From Denitrovibrio sp. (GTDB taxonomy: Bacteria; Chrysiogenota; Deferribacteres; Deferribacterales; Geovibrionaceae), in contig PKTN01000005.1 of the NCBI GenBank assembly GCA_002869185.1, positions 372,001 through 436,000 on the forward strand: 64,000 bases of DNA, written 5' to 3'. Positions 29,361-39,529 of this stretch are shown here, piece after piece. The notes under the pieces were generated by a model, which saw only the letters and a program-made list of their open reading frames with translations, searched no databases and had not been told where the DNA came from. The position numbers and the translations under genes are program-made. Numbering within the stretch: position 1 is the first letter of the stretch; each line of letters opens with the position of its first letter.

Positions 29361-32300
29361 TTATTCAGGAGCCAAAGTTGTGAAGAGTGTATCCTCTAAT
29401 ACAGTTTCAACACTGCTACCTAGTATCTTTTTGAGATACCCACCTGCGATGGTTTTATACCAAAGCAATAAATAGTCGTCACTCTCTGAGCTAAACCCTG
29501 CACTAGGATAGGATAGTAGGTTAGTTCCAATGGAATCAAGAGCCTGGACAATGTCCATATCACTATACGTAACCATAATATCCTTTGAAGTGGCAACTAA
29601 TCTTGCACTTCTCTCCGAAGATGTTGCTGTAAAATAAAGTTTATTATCTACTGTTGCTAAAATAGCAATATAAGGTGACGCAATTCCCCTTGAGACAGTA
29701 TCAAACACATTAGTTGTGCCTGCGGTCGTTCCATCTGTCTTCCAAAGCTGTGAGCCTGTGTTGTCAGCATCTACAGTAAAAAATACTTTATCCCTTACTG
29801 TTTTCAGATAAGCAGGATTGCTGGATGTGACACCGCTACTGTCATCTCCGATATTTTTTAAAAGTTGAGTACCCGCTGATGTGCCGTCTGAAATCCATAG
29901 TTCGTTTCCATTAGCTGCTGTAGACATATTAAAGACAAGTTTGTCGTCTGCCGCTGCAAAATAATTCAGACTGTTTGCTTCAGTAGCGTCCGTAACCTGC
30001 TTTAAAAGAGTTGTTCCGTCTGGTGTTCCGTCTGTTATGTATAAACGCTTATCATCGTTACCCATGTCTCCAAAGTCTGCACATATATAGGTGTCGAGGC
30101 CTACAGGGATAAAATTACTGCTAGACAATATATTATCACCGTTTGAATCTAAAAGAGCACGAGTTCCGGCTGATGTGCCGTCGCTTACATATACATAAGT
30201 TTCATCGTCACCAGAATCATAATAATTAAAATAAACTAAATCTCCTGATACAGCGACATTATTTATAGTATTTGACTGTGCTAAAGCTTCTGTTCCGGCA
30301 GTAGTACCGTCAGTTATCACAAGACCATACCCTGTGCTAATGTCGTATGTTAAAAGTAGAATCTTTTCATCAAAATCAAGCATAACAAGCTCTCTGGCAG
30401 GTGGTAGGTTAAGCGATGCTGTCCCTGCGGCTGTACCGTCTGTTGTCCAAAAGCTTGAGGTTCCAAGGGTCGTGGCTGTAAAAAAGTAACTGTCCCCTGC
30501 TTTTACAAAAGGCGTAGTAGTATCCAGAGATGATGTAGGAAAAGTGTTGACGTCAGCCACCATCACAGTCCCAGCCTCTGTACCATCTGATTTCCAAAGC
30601 TCAGAACCGTGTTTCTCATCGTCAGCATAAAAGAATAGCTCAGACCCCATTGTTGTATAGAATCCTTTCGTAGATGTGCTACTCTCACCGTCTATATCTT
30701 TTACCATCACAGTCCCAGCTGATGTTCCGTCTGTCTTCCAGAGTTCATCTCCGTGCACACCGTCATCAGCTTCAAAAAACACCTCTGATCCTACAACGGT
30801 CAGATAGTTAGGATCTGAGTCATCTCCGTCATTTATATTTTTGACCAATTGGGTTGTTGTTCCGTTACTGGTATAAAGCTCGAAATCGTCCAGACTATCT
30901 GTTTTGGATCTGAAATAAAGTCTATCACCTATGGTAACAAGGTTATTTGCATACAAAAGTCCATCATTATTGGCATCGAGCAGTTTTGTTATGGATGTCC
31001 CGTCTGTTACGAAAACATAGTTTCCGCCACGCAGATACAAAAGAGTGTCTCCTGCCGCATAATCGCCTGAAGCCACATTTCCTACTATCCCTAAGTCCGT
31101 AAAGTTTGTACCGTCATATTTAAAGAGGTTACCACTCATCTCGAAAAAAAGATTTCCACCCAAGGTTGCCATGTCGCTTATATAGTCAGTTCCGTCATGA
31201 ATCTTGATAGTTCCCACCTCTGTTCCGTCCGTTACCCAAACATCATTATTGCTTCCATCGGACGCAGTGAAGTAAAGGTTTCCGTTCATCTCAGTAAAAC
31301 CATGAGGCATACTGCCGCTTGACCCTGACAAAATATCTTTTAACATTATAGTGCCTGCTGCAGTACCGTCAGACATCCAGAGTTCATAACCATAGCTATC
31401 TGAAATAGCAGTGAAATACACTTCGCCATCAAAAGCTGTAATATAAAAAAAATCACTACTATCTAAACCGGCATATATATCTTTTACCATTACAGTTCCA
31501 GCTTCTGTTCCGTCTGTCACACATAGCTCATAACCGGTATCTGGTGTAGTTGCTTTAAAAAACACCTTATCGCCTACAGAGCAAAATGCTGTAGAAGTCA
31601 CAGAGCTGTCTGAACCAGCATTTATATCCTTAATCATATATGTTCCGGAGGCTGTACCATCAGATATCCACGGTTCGTATCCGTGTTCAGCATCCTTGGC
31701 TCTAAAGATAAGCTTATCACCAAAAGCGACCTTGTAGATTGGATAGGATCCTGCACTCCCTCCGTCATCAATATCTTTAAAAAAATTGAAAGTCTTCCCG
31801 TCTCTTGTTATCCAAAGCTCTATGCCGTGGTCTGCATCAGCTCCGGCAAATACTCTGTAGGAGTCTTCCGCTGACCCATCCGGTCTGATACCAAGTTGGG
31901 CTATAGTATCGTCCATATGTTTCATTGCGTCTTCCGCTGAAACAAACGTTAGGTGTGAAGGCAGATTTGCCTGAAGAACCGTCTCAAAATCATCATCCTC
32001 AAAATTTATGTTACTTAGCGGAGCAAGGTCATCCGCATTAGGTGTAATGCCATTACTAGGGTCGCCATCACTATCTACACTTTGCAGAAACTGCGCCAGA
32101 CGAAGTGCGGCTGCATTGTTATTCGCAAATATTGTTCTCGGTGTAACATATTCTGAAGCACTGCATGTACCCAGCGTTATCCCACCAATAGTAAATGTAA
32201 CTGTATCTCCTGGATTATAATTATAACGCCCCTGAGAATCAGTAACTCCTGTCACACCAGAGGATGTAACATAACTGAGTCCTGCAACCTCAGCATCTAT

Positions 32301-32480
32301 AAATACACCTGTATCGCTGCCAGTAACGGCTACATCCCCAGGGGTATCTCCACCTGTGTCGTCACCTGTATCATCAGCAACGACAGTTGTTGATGAACTT
32401 CCTGCTCCGCCTAGGAAATTACACCCAGACAAAGAAAATAATGCTATCAATAGTAAAATAGTTAGTACCTTTCTGCTCAT
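29361..32480 (-). CDS. Large lipoprotein with ELWxTDGT repeats
   Basis: 1039 residues. An SPII signal ends in the lipobox LSGC at about residue 20, followed by a serine/threonine/aspartate linker. A small beta domain at about 50-110 (TDSQGRYNYNPGDTVTFTIG) resembles a carboxypeptidase regulatory-like repeat. From about 200 onward there are many repeats of roughly 45 residues with the core ELWxTDGTxxGT and MVKDI, the ELWxxDGT family expected to form a beta-propeller. It is probably exposed on the outer membrane. It has its own terminator and may serve adhesion or matrix binding; the ligand is unknown. Confidence 0.82.
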   Translation of the reverse strand: MSRKVLTILLLIALFSLSGCNFLGGAGSSSTTVVADDTGDDTGGDTPGDVAVTGSDTGVFIDAEVAGLSYVTSSGVTGVTDSQGRYNYNPGDTVTFTIGGITLGTCSASEYVTPRTIFANNNAAALRLAQFLQSVDSDGDPSNGITPNADDLAPLSNINFEDDDFETVLQANLPSHLTFVSAEDAMKHMDDTIAQLGIRPDGSAEDSYRVFAGADADHGIELWITRDGKTFNFFKDIDDGGSAGSYPIYKVAFGDKLIFRAKDAEHGYEPWISDGTASGTYMIKDINAGSDSSVTSTAFCSVGDKVFFKATTPDTGYELCVTDGTEAGTVMVKDIYAGLDSSDFFYITAFDGEVYFTAISDSYGYELWMSDGTAAGTIMLKDILSGSSGSMPHGFTEMNGNLYFTASDGSNNDVWVTDGTEVGTIKIHDGTDYISDMATLGGNLFFEMSGNLFKYDGTNFTDLGIVGNVASGDYAAGDTLLYLRGGNYVFVTDGTSITKLLDANNDGLLYANNLVTIGDRLYFRSKTDSLDDFELYTSNGTTTQLVKNINDGDDSDPNYLTVVGSEVFFEADDGVHGDELWKTDGTSAGTVMVKDIDGESSTSTKGFYTTMGSELFFYADDEKHGSELWKSDGTEAGTVMVADVNTFPTSSLDTTTPFVKAGDSYFFTATTLGTSSFWTTDGTAAGTASLNLPPARELVMLDFDEKILLLTYDISTGYGLVITDGTTAGTEALAQSNTINNVAVSGDLVYFNYYDSGDDETYVYVSDGTSAGTRALLDSNGDNILSSSNFIPVGLDTYICADFGDMGNDDKRLYITDGTPDGTTLLKQVTDATEANSLNYFAAADDKLVFNMSTAANGNELWISDGTSAGTQLLKNIGDDSSGVTSSNPAYLKTVRDKVFFTVDADNTGSQLWKTDGTTAGTTNVFDTVSRGIASPYIAILATVDNKLYFTATSSERSARLVATSKDIMVTYSDMDIVQALDSIGTNLLSYPSAGFSSESDDYLLLWYKTIAGGYLKKILGSSVETVLEDTLFTTLAPE

Positions 32481-32668
32481 TACTCCGCTCCCTCAAATCA
32501 GTATATGTTTACATTGAATTATACAACTAATGAGCATACGATTTAAATACAAAATACATCAAAATAAAAAAAATATCCTAATCTGCAGTCTATAATTCAA
32601 TAATTAAGTGCAAATTTTAATAATTAGTAATAGCTAAGCCTGTGCCAGCATTGGATCAGATTCAACCA

Positions 32669-32772
32669 CTACGTAAAAGAAGCACCAATGAAAACCTATA
32701 CGCAAATTAAGGACACCATGGATAAGCTAAACAACAGACCAAGAAAATAGAATGGGTATACGACACCGTTAC
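32669..32772 (+). pseudogene. Remnant of an IS30-family transposase
   Basis: Short pieces in different frames match the C-terminal end of IS30 transposases: RKRSTNENLYA at 32669 and then DKLNNRPRK, a stop and NGYTTPL. IS30 proteins carry the linked phrases R-G-T-N-E-N and L-N-x-R-P-R-K-x-L-G-Y-x-T-P. Frame changes, an internal deletion and a stop show that it is dead. The rest of 32481-32845 is AT-rich and holds nothing else that I recognise beyond the presumed promoter region of the lipoprotein gene. Confidence 0.55.
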
Positions 32773-32845
32773 AGGTAATATCAGAATTAAAGACTCTTGC
32801 GCTTAGTATTTGAATTCAAGAACTATTACAGAAGGACATGGCTAT

Positions 32846-33241
32846 ATGCGTCTTCCTTATAATTTCAATAAACATGTTACTCTGGTAAATATTTCTGCAC
32901 CTTTGGAATGGTTTAAGATGTATAAGGAAAGCGGGTTTATGCTTCATGGTCCATACTTTTGTAGAGCTGGACAGAAAAAAGTTATAAAAGAACGCAAGGC
33001 TCACGGGCTGAAATACGGATTCTACGGGCTGGAATACAGCTACAATAAAGAAGCTGGGCTGATGATATCATTCATCAGTAGTACTACAGAGGTTAAGCCC
33101 TGCATGTCTTCTATAATGGAGGCTGTGATGCCTCATATAAACGCTGCAAGGGTTAAATTGGATGTGCTGGAGCTTATTCACGGTTGCCTCCGTGTGTGTT
33201 CTGTTGATAATTTTTATACATTGTTAACAGGTGCGGATTAA
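32846..33241 (+). pseudogene. Fragment resembling a LuxR-type N-terminal sensory domain
   Basis: 131 residues from the ATG at 32846, nine bases after AAGGA. The order WFKMYKESGFMLHGPYFC, KAHGLKYGFYGLEYSY, GLMISF and IMEAVMPHINAARVKL resembles autoinducer-binding domains of LuxR regulators, but the DNA-binding HTH that should follow is missing. It lies between an IS30 remnant and the WalJ-like gene, overlapping the latter's end by 4 bp. It is probably a broken regulator, though a free-standing sensor domain is possible. Confidence 0.4.
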
Positions 33242-34005
33242 ATGTCGATGTCTGTGACTGGTGAGTCTCTGTGTATAACTTCTGTCGGAATTTTATAGTT
33301 TGTGGAGCAAAAATCAGCATATTTATTTAAAAGTTCGTAGTCGTTATTTTCGTCACTAACGTGAGCGAGAAAAATACGTCTTATACCTGTGTCGCATATG
33401 GAGCCAACTACTTTTAATGCATCACGGTTGGATAGATGCCCTTTGTGTGATGATATCCTAGCTTGAAGGTATTTTGGGTAAGGACCCTTATCTAGCATCT
33501 CTTGTTCATAGTTTGATTCCAAAACGAGCAAGTCGCTGCAACAAAGAAAGTATTCAAGATCTTTGGTGGATGTTCCAAAATCTGTTGCGAAGGTTACTAT
33601 CTTCTCTCCGAATGAGAATCGATAACCAAATGGCTCTGCACTGTCGTGGCTTATGTTGAATGGTATAGCACTAAATCCATCGAGTTCGTATTCGCAACCA
33701 CACTCTAATATTAGAAACGGTGCTGTGTCTATACCCTTTGAGCTTATGGCGTGGGTTGTCCCCTCCGATGCGTATACTTTTGGGGCGAATTTATTGATGA
33801 AAGGTTTTATGCCTGCTATATGGTCGTGGTGTTCGTGTGTGATGAATAGATGAATCTGTTTCCCATCAAATTGACTGATATCGACGCATTCACTGATCCT
33901 CTTGAAGGGGACGCCTACATCGACGAAGATAACGTTGCTAGCATTTTCGAGAAAATAGCAATTTCCAGAACTTCCAGAGGCGACGCAATTGAATTTAAGG
34001 CTCAA
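33238..34005 (-). CDS. MBL-fold metallohydrolase (WalJ/YycJ-like)
   Basis: 255 residues of the metallo-beta-lactamase fold. Metal ligands are visible as THEHHDHIAG near residue 55, with later histidine and aspartate positions. The opening VASGSSGNCYFLE is typical of the YycJ/WalJ group, which are probable 5'-3' exonucleases linked to mismatch repair. Its location two genes downstream of mutS on the same strand fits that link. It overlaps the membrane-protein gene by 4 bp. Confidence 0.85.
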   Translation of the reverse strand: MSLKFNCVASGSSGNCYFLENASNVIFVDVGVPFKRISECVDISQFDGKQIHLFITHEHHDHIAGIKPFINKFAPKVYASEGTTHAISSKGIDTAPFLILECGCEYELDGFSAIPFNISHDSAEPFGYRFSFGEKIVTFATDFGTSTKDLEYFLCCSDLLVLESNYEQEMLDKGPYPKYLQARISSHKGHLSNRDALKVVGSICDTGIRRIFLAHVSDENNDYELLNKYADFCSTNYKIPTEVIHRDSPVTDIDI

Positions 34006-34568
34006 ATCAGTCCCTCATTTGTTTTGTAAAAAGTGAGTCCTGCTGTGAGTATGGCAAGTGTTGCAACTAGCATACTGTCGAGTAGCTGAAAGTCGACGCT
34101 AAGGAATAACAGCCATAGTATTGCTGTAAATATCCTGCCTGCGATATTGATATATTTATGTGTTTTGAACCCAGTGAGCTGCCAGAACTTTTCTTCTGCT
34201 GGGCGGAAATAGATAAGTTTAAATATGAAAACGATAAAAACAGCAGCGATACCCTTGTCTAGTGGTCCACCCATAATGGCGTAGGCAAGAACTATTGAAA
34301 TAATAAACCCAGTAAAAAGGAACTTAAAAAAAGCTTTAAATGGAGAAGCTATAAAATACTCGAATATCTTATTGAATGGGTTGATCGCTAGAATCTCAGC
34401 ATCTATGTATGACTTTGCAAGAATTGTCATAACAGTGAGCAAGATCATCAAAACAGGATCAGCTCCGTATGCAATAGCCAAAATCGGCACCCAAAAAGGG
34501 ACTAGATAAAACAGAAAGCATGTTGCAAAGAATGGGTTATTGAATAAGAATTTTAAGAATGAGTTCAC
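34002..34568 (-). CDS. Uncharacterised inner-membrane protein
   Basis: 188 residues with about five or six hydrophobic helices (for example PFWVPILAIAYGADPVLMIL and GFIISIVLAYAIMGG). I do not recognise the family. The gene overlaps mutS and the WalJ-like gene by 4 bp each, so it is translated with them as part of one operon. Confidence 0.7.
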   Translation of the reverse strand: MNSFLKFLFNNPFFATCFLFYLVPFWVPILAIAYGADPVLMILLTVMTILAKSYIDAEILAINPFNKIFEYFIASPFKAFFKFLFTGFIISIVLAYAIMGGPLDKGIAAVFIVFIFKLIYFRPAEEKFWQLTGFKTHKYINIAGRIFTAILWLLFLSVDFQLLDSMLVATLAILTAGLTFYKTNEGLI

Positions 34569-37126
34569 TGCTTTGCCTTATCTTTTAGTTCGGCGAGCAG
34601 GTTTATTGCTTGCAGTGGAGTTAGGCTGTCGAGGTCGAGCACTTTTAGCTCGTCAATAACTGGGTGATCGTCAAAGACAATCATGCTTTGCACTACACTA
34701 GCCTCAGCTTTCTTATGTCTTGGTTCTTTCTTTGATGTATTTACAATCCCATCAGGGGAGAGTTCGTTCTTTTCAAGGTTTTTCAAAATGTCATTAGCAC
34801 GTGAGATAACTTCCCTAGGAAGTCCTGCAAGCTCGGCAACGTGTATACCGTAACTCTTGTCGGCAGTACCCGGCTTCACCTTACGCATGAAGATCAGCTC
34901 GCCATTATGTTCGGCTACTTCTGTTGCGCAGTTTTTAACACCTCGGGATGTCATGCTGATATCTGTAAGTTCGTGGTAGTGGGTTGCAAATAATGTCTTT
35001 GCATTAATAGAATCGGCTATGAACTCAGCAACAGACCAAGCGATAGAGACACCATCGAATGTAGATGTGCCTCGCCCTATCTCGTCTAAGATGATTAGAG
35101 ATTTATCTGTAGCATTGTTTAGGATGTTCGCAGTCTCTACCATCTCAACCATGAATGTAGATTCTCCGCCAGCAAGGTTGTCGCTCGCACCGACTCTGGT
35201 GAATATCCTATCGACTATACCTATTTCAGCCTCGCTAGCAGGCACAAAGGAACCTATATGTGCCATAAGTGTTATCAAGGCGCACATGCGAAGATAAGTT
35301 GACTTACCAGCCATGTTAGGACCTGTGATGATGGTTAGTCTGCTATTATCTATATCCATCTCTATGTCGTTAGGAACATAAGTAGTTGTAATATTCTTTT
35401 CAACCACAGGGTGTCTGCCATCGATAATCTTTATATCGTCAAAAGCACCTACTAGTGGTTTACGATAATTATTCGCTAGTGCCGCCTTTGCCATGGATAG
35501 GAGGCAATCTATCTCTGAGATAGTCCCTGCTGATTCACGTAGTCTATCGACACTCTCTGATACCTTTGTACGGATTTCGCTGAATAGCTCATGCTCAAGA
35601 CCTACAAGCCTAGAGTCAGCATGGAGGATTTTTTATTCCAATTCTTTAAGCTCTGGGATGATAAACCGTTCTGCGTTAACGAGTGTCTGTTTGCGTATGT
35701 AAGTATCTGGGACTTTATCTTTGTGGGCGTTGGATATCTCAATATAGTATCCGAACACTTTGTTGAATTTTACTTTTAGGTTGCTGATGCCTGTCTGCAT
35801 CTTTTGCTCAGTCTCGATCTTCAGTAGTATTTGACGGCTGTTATCCTTGATGGTTTTAAGCTAGTCAACCTCTTGGTTATAGCCTAACTTAATGAGACCG
35901 CCCTCAGTGATAGTTATAGGTGGTTCGTCTTCGATAGCACTTTCAATTAGTTCTGTAACATCGCTTAGGTCATCAAATAACTCAGCCAAATCTTTAATCT
36001 GCGGATTATCACAGCATGTCAGCATATACTTAATCGCTGGGAAGGTCGCAGTGGAGTTCTTAAGCCAGATGAGGTCACGACCGTTGCATCTATTGGCTGA
36101 TAGCCTAGTAGTGATCCGTTCTATGTCATAAACACTGTTTAGCTGGTCACGGAGAGCCTCAGCGGTATCCTGAGAATTTATAAAGAACTCAATAATCTCC
36201 TGTCTGCGGAGTATCTGATTAGTGTTTCTTAGTGGGCTAAGTAGCCATTTCTTAAGAGTACGTGCGCCCATTGTGGTGTTCGTATAATTCAGAATGGAGT
36301 AAAGAGTATCCTTTTCTGAGCCGTCACGGCTGTTCTTTACTAACTCCAAAGTTGATGCTGCAACAGAGTCGAGATAGACCCGTTCATCATCAGTCACAAG
36401 TTTTGGTTTAAGGAGCTTAACATCGAGCATAACCCTGTGCATATACTTAAGTGCCATATAAATTGGCGCTGCATAGGAAGCTTCGTCCAGACCTAGTGAC
36501 TTCATAGCGCCAACGCCATAATGCTCCATAACTTCCCTAGCGGCTAGTGTCTCGGAAAAGTTACCGCCAAACTCAAAGCTGTTAGGTATATCAGAATGAA
36601 AGCTGGTTATTACCTCTTTTGGAGAGTATCTATCTAGTATGTCTTGAATGTCACTGCTAGTCTTCTCTAAAAAGACTTCTCCAGTTGATAGGTCGGTGAA
36701 TGCAATATATGTTTTAATCGATTTGAATACAGTTGCGAGATAGTTGTTATCTGTTGCAGGTAGAGCAGCATCGTCGATGACTGTCCCCGGAGTGATAACT
36801 TTTGTCACGCCACGCTTTACTATACCTTTTGCCTCTGCTGGGTTTTCAAGCTGATCGCATATTGCGACATTCTTTCCAGCTTTTAGCATTTTTAGAAGAT
36901 AAGGCTGATAACTATGATGAGGGAAACCGCACATAGGCATGCCGTCTTTCTTATTTTTATCTCTGCTGGTAAGAGCTATACCGAGTATTTTTGATGTTTC
37001 AACAGCATCGTCACCGAACATCTCATAAAAGTCACCCATACGGAAAAAAACGATTGTTTCAGGATATTTCTCCTTAACATCGTAGAACTGTTTCATCATT
37101 GGAGTTATTTTAGCAGGTGTAGCCAT
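34565..37126 (-). pseudogene. mutS: MutS, mismatch-repair ATPase, with two in-frame stops
   Basis: MutS recognises mispairs and starts mismatch repair. The full frame is 853 codons. The mismatch-binding GDFYEMFGDDA lies near the N-terminus, GYYIEISNAHKDKVPDTYIR in the lever/clamp region, and Walker A GPNMAGKSTYLR with DEIGRGTSTFDG in the ATPase. Two stops interrupt it with no frame change: TAG at 35861-35863 (codon 422, after NQEVD) and TAA at 35633-35635 (codon 498, in PELKELE-stop-KIL). GAG-to-TAG and GAA-to-TAA would restore both. If they are real, the cell lacks MutS-dependent repair. Confidence 0.93.
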
Positions 37127-37144
37127 GTCGTCCTTTTAGTAAAG

Positions 37145-38134
37145 TTATATTGTTTTGAGTGTTTCGAAGCTCTGACATGAAGGGCAAGCATCTGTATAGA
37201 CTTTATGCTGTGTGCCACATACGGAGCATTTATAAAAATCAGTTTTTTCTACTAGTTTTTCAAGCATAAGGTTTGAAGCTATTTGCAATGATGCCTTTGC
37301 GATATTATTGTTAAACCCGAAATCATTAGTGTATTTCTCAATAAGCTCATTAGCCTTCTCTTTGTTGTCCCCTTGAACGAACCTTGAGATAGCATATGAG
37401 TAAAAGAAAGGATTATCTGAACCGTCATTGATACGTTTTAGCACTGATCGCATCAGCTCTTCTGTACGCTTCATATCATAGTAGACCGACTGAAATTTTA
37501 TCATGTCTTCATCTGAAGCAGGGAGCCCTGCAATGAGAAATCTCTCGATATCTACAAGAGCCTTAGACATCTTACCAGCTTCGATATTGCTATCTATTTG
37601 CATCATGCTAATGCATCTTGATGTTGGGATATATTTTAGTGCTGTTTTGATAAATTTATTTTGTCTGTAGCCTGTGGAATCCATTGCACATCTATAAAAA
37701 CAGTAGCCGATCTCGTTATTTAAATTAATCTTCTCGCTCTTTGCTACCATCTTATATGTGTTAGCTGCCTCTTCGAACTTGTTAAGCTTACGCAGGGTTC
37801 TAGCTCGTAGGAGTGTCCCCTCTTTGTCAGATGTCATCTCTAGTAGAGAGAATGCGATTGTGTAGTTACCAGCTTCGAACATATTACGTCCAAGCTCAAC
37901 AGTTAGAGCGCGCTTAGTCGATGCATCAAGGTCGCTACTTCTAAGGATGCTTTCAAGGACGTAAGTTGCACGGTCGAACTGCTTCGTTTTGCGAAATACT
38001 AGCCCAGCCGCAAAGTACGCTTCTATATTATCACTCTTTTCAAGAGCGGCATTTTTAAGATGAGTAGAGGCTTTTGTGTAATCCCCCTCTATCAGTGCAG
38101 AAAGTCCTTTGATAAAGTCTATACTATATTTCAA
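37145..38134 (-). CDS. TPR protein with C-terminal zinc ribbon (LapB/YciM-like)
   Basis: 329 residues of TPR-type helical repeats (for example AYFAAGLVFRKTKQFDRATY) ending in a zinc ribbon CSVCGTQHKVYTDACPSC. LapB (YciM) has this plan and controls lipopolysaccharide synthesis by guiding LpxC to FtsH. It follows the LapA-like gene with a 4-bp overlap, the usual lapAB order. The N-terminal membrane helix of LapB is not evident here, so the assignment is by architecture and context. Confidence 0.75.
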   Translation of the reverse strand: MKYSIDFIKGLSALIEGDYTKASTHLKNAALEKSDNIEAYFAAGLVFRKTKQFDRATYVLESILRSSDLDASTKRALTVELGRNMFEAGNYTIAFSLLEMTSDKEGTLLRARTLRKLNKFEEAANTYKMVAKSEKINLNNEIGYCFYRCAMDSTGYRQNKFIKTALKYIPTSRCISMMQIDSNIEAGKMSKALVDIERFLIAGLPASDEDMIKFQSVYYDMKRTEELMRSVLKRINDGSDNPFFYSYAISRFVQGDNKEKANELIEKYTNDFGFNNNIAKASLQIASNLMLEKLVEKTDFYKCSVCGTQHKVYTDACPSCQSFETLKTI

Positions 38135-38451
38135 AGTTCATCCTTTTTAGCTATATCTTTAGGCTCTTCGAAAGGTATGTTTCTGAGGCGAACCATCTCG
38201 TCCTCTTGTTTTTTTAGTTGTTTCTTCATAGAGCTAATTTGTCTTTTAAGACGAAACCTATCCATAGAATAGAGAAGTCCTGAGAGTAGCACACCAAAAA
38301 GAAGTGCAGAGAGAACAACGATAAAGATAGGTAGCGAGATAGCAGGTCTATCAAAGAAATAATTAATACTCATAGGTGCGGTGTTCAATATTGAGAAGAT
38401 AACGATGGCGACGGTAGCCGCTATTTTAATAAGTCCGCTGAGAAGTTTCAT
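38131..38451 (-). CDS. LapA-domain (DUF1049) membrane protein
   Basis: 106 residues with two membrane helices (ATVAIVIFSILNTAPMSI and PIFIVVLSALLFGVLLSGL) and a C-terminal coiled coil rich in lysine and glutamate, the LapA plan. It precedes the LapB-like gene and overlaps both neighbours by 4 bp, so HIT protein, LapA and LapB are co-translated. Confidence 0.8.
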   Translation of the reverse strand: MKLLSGLIKIAATVAIVIFSILNTAPMSINYFFDRPAISLPIFIVVLSALLFGVLLSGLLYSMDRFRLKRQISSMKKQLKKQEDEMVRLRNIPFEEPKDIAKKDEL

Positions 38452-38963
38452 TCACCTGCCTCCTGGTCGAATAACGGTTTCAATTTATCGTATGTATCAA
38501 ATATATGCTCTGACATGACTCTTGTCTCCCCTAAAACAGGCATAAAATTTGTATCGCCTGTCCACCTAGGGAGAACATGGAAGTGTATATGCTGTCTAAT
38601 GCCTGCCCCTGCTGCTTTTCCGAGGTTGAACCCAGAGTTGAACCCTTCTGGATTAAACTCTTTTTTAAACACTCTGATAGACATCTGAGCAAGTTGCATC
38701 ATTTCAAGGAGCTCGTCATCGTTAAGGTCGCATAGGTCGCCAGTGTGTTTATACGGCACGACCATTAGGTGACCATTATTATATGGGTAAAGATTCATTA
38801 TTACAAAGTTATACTTTCCTCTGTATAAAATAAGGTGTTTCTTGTCTTCAGACTTGTCCTGAGCTGGGCTGTGACAAAAAACGCAATCGATGTGCTTTGT
38901 CTCGTCAGTAATATAAGACATTCGCCATGGAGCCCACAGCCTTTTTACCCCACTTTCTTCCAT
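38448..38963 (-). CDS. HIT-family nucleotide hydrolase or phosphorylase
   Basis: 171 residues. The histidine triad is HIHFHVLPRW near residue 115, preceded by YPYNNGHLMVVPYKH, and an N-terminal CVFC may bind zinc. HIT proteins of this branch cleave dinucleoside polyphosphates or related adenylates. It heads the minus-strand run HIT-LapA-LapB-mutS. The intergenic DNA beyond it (38964-39099) is AT-rich and separates it from the divergent groES promoter. Confidence 0.85.
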   Translation of the reverse strand: MEESGVKRLWAPWRMSYITDETKHIDCVFCHSPAQDKSEDKKHLILYRGKYNFVIMNLYPYNNGHLMVVPYKHTGDLCDLNDDELLEMMQLAQMSIRVFKKEFNPEGFNSGFNLGKAAGAGIRQHIHFHVLPRWTGDTNFMPVLGETRVMSEHIFDTYDKLKPLFDQEAGE

Positions 38964-39099
38964 ATTATATAAACTCCCTTAATCATATATCTCTTTATTT
39001 ATCATATTATACGCCAGCTAGTCCAGAGGCGTTTCTATTGGAATACGGATACTTCCAATCTTTTTCATTAGAATAGACAGACAATATACAAAAAAAATC

Positions 39100-39128
39100 T
39101 TGATTTTTTGTGTCACGCTATATATATA
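39100..39128 (+). promoter_or_regulatory. Predicted sigma-70-type promoter of groESL
   Basis: TTGATT at 39100-39105 and TATATA at 39123-39128 are separated by 17 bp, directly upstream of the CIRCE operator. Confidence 0.6.
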
Positions 39129-39137
39129 TAAAGACTG

Positions 39138-39164
39138 TTAGCACTCGACGTACATGAGTGCTAA
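39138..39164. promoter_or_regulatory. CIRCE operator (HrcA site)
   Basis: TTAGCACTC, nine bases, GAGTGCTAA: a perfect match to the CIRCE inverted repeat. HrcA binding here would repress groESL until heat shock or overload of GroEL. Confidence 0.97.
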
Positions 39165-39217
39165 TGGATAAGATTACTACAAGTACAAAATTAAAATAGG
39201 ATTTAGGAGGAGCTACA

Positions 39218-39511
39218 ATGGCATCTATCAAACCTTTACAGGACAGAATCATTGTTAAGCGTTTTGCATCTGAAGAGAAGACTGCATCAGGTATCATCAT
39301 CCCTGACAGTGCACAAGAGAAACCATTCGAAGGCGAGATCATCGCTGTAGGTAACGGAAAAGTATTTGATAACGGAACAAGAGTTGACCCAACTGTAAAA
39401 GTTGGCGACAAAGTTCTCTTTGCTAAATACGCAGGTACAGAAGTTAGATTTGACGGTGAGGATTTCCTTATCATGCGTGAGGACGATATCCTCGGTATCA
39501 TCGAAGGCTAA
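39218..39511 (+). CDS. groES: GroES, co-chaperonin
   Basis: 97 residues, the lid of the GroEL folding chamber. It opens [12 protein letters not shown] and has the mobile loop ([18 protein letters not shown]) and a C-terminal ILGIIEG. An AGGAGGAGC ribosome site precedes the ATG. CIRCE and a promoter lie upstream, and groEL follows after 131 bp containing a hairpin repeat. Confidence 0.97.
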   Translation: MASIKPLQDRIIVKRFASEEKTASGIIIPDSAQEKPFEGEIIAVGNGKVFDNGTRVDPTVKVGDKVLFAKYAGTEVRFDGEDFLIMREDDILGIIEG

Positions 39512-39529
39512 TTTCCAAAATAAGGAAAA

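Noticed and set aside
29361..32480. Antisense ORFs over the repeat lipoprotein
   Set aside because: They are shadows of the periodic repeats and have no ribosome sites or recognisable domains.
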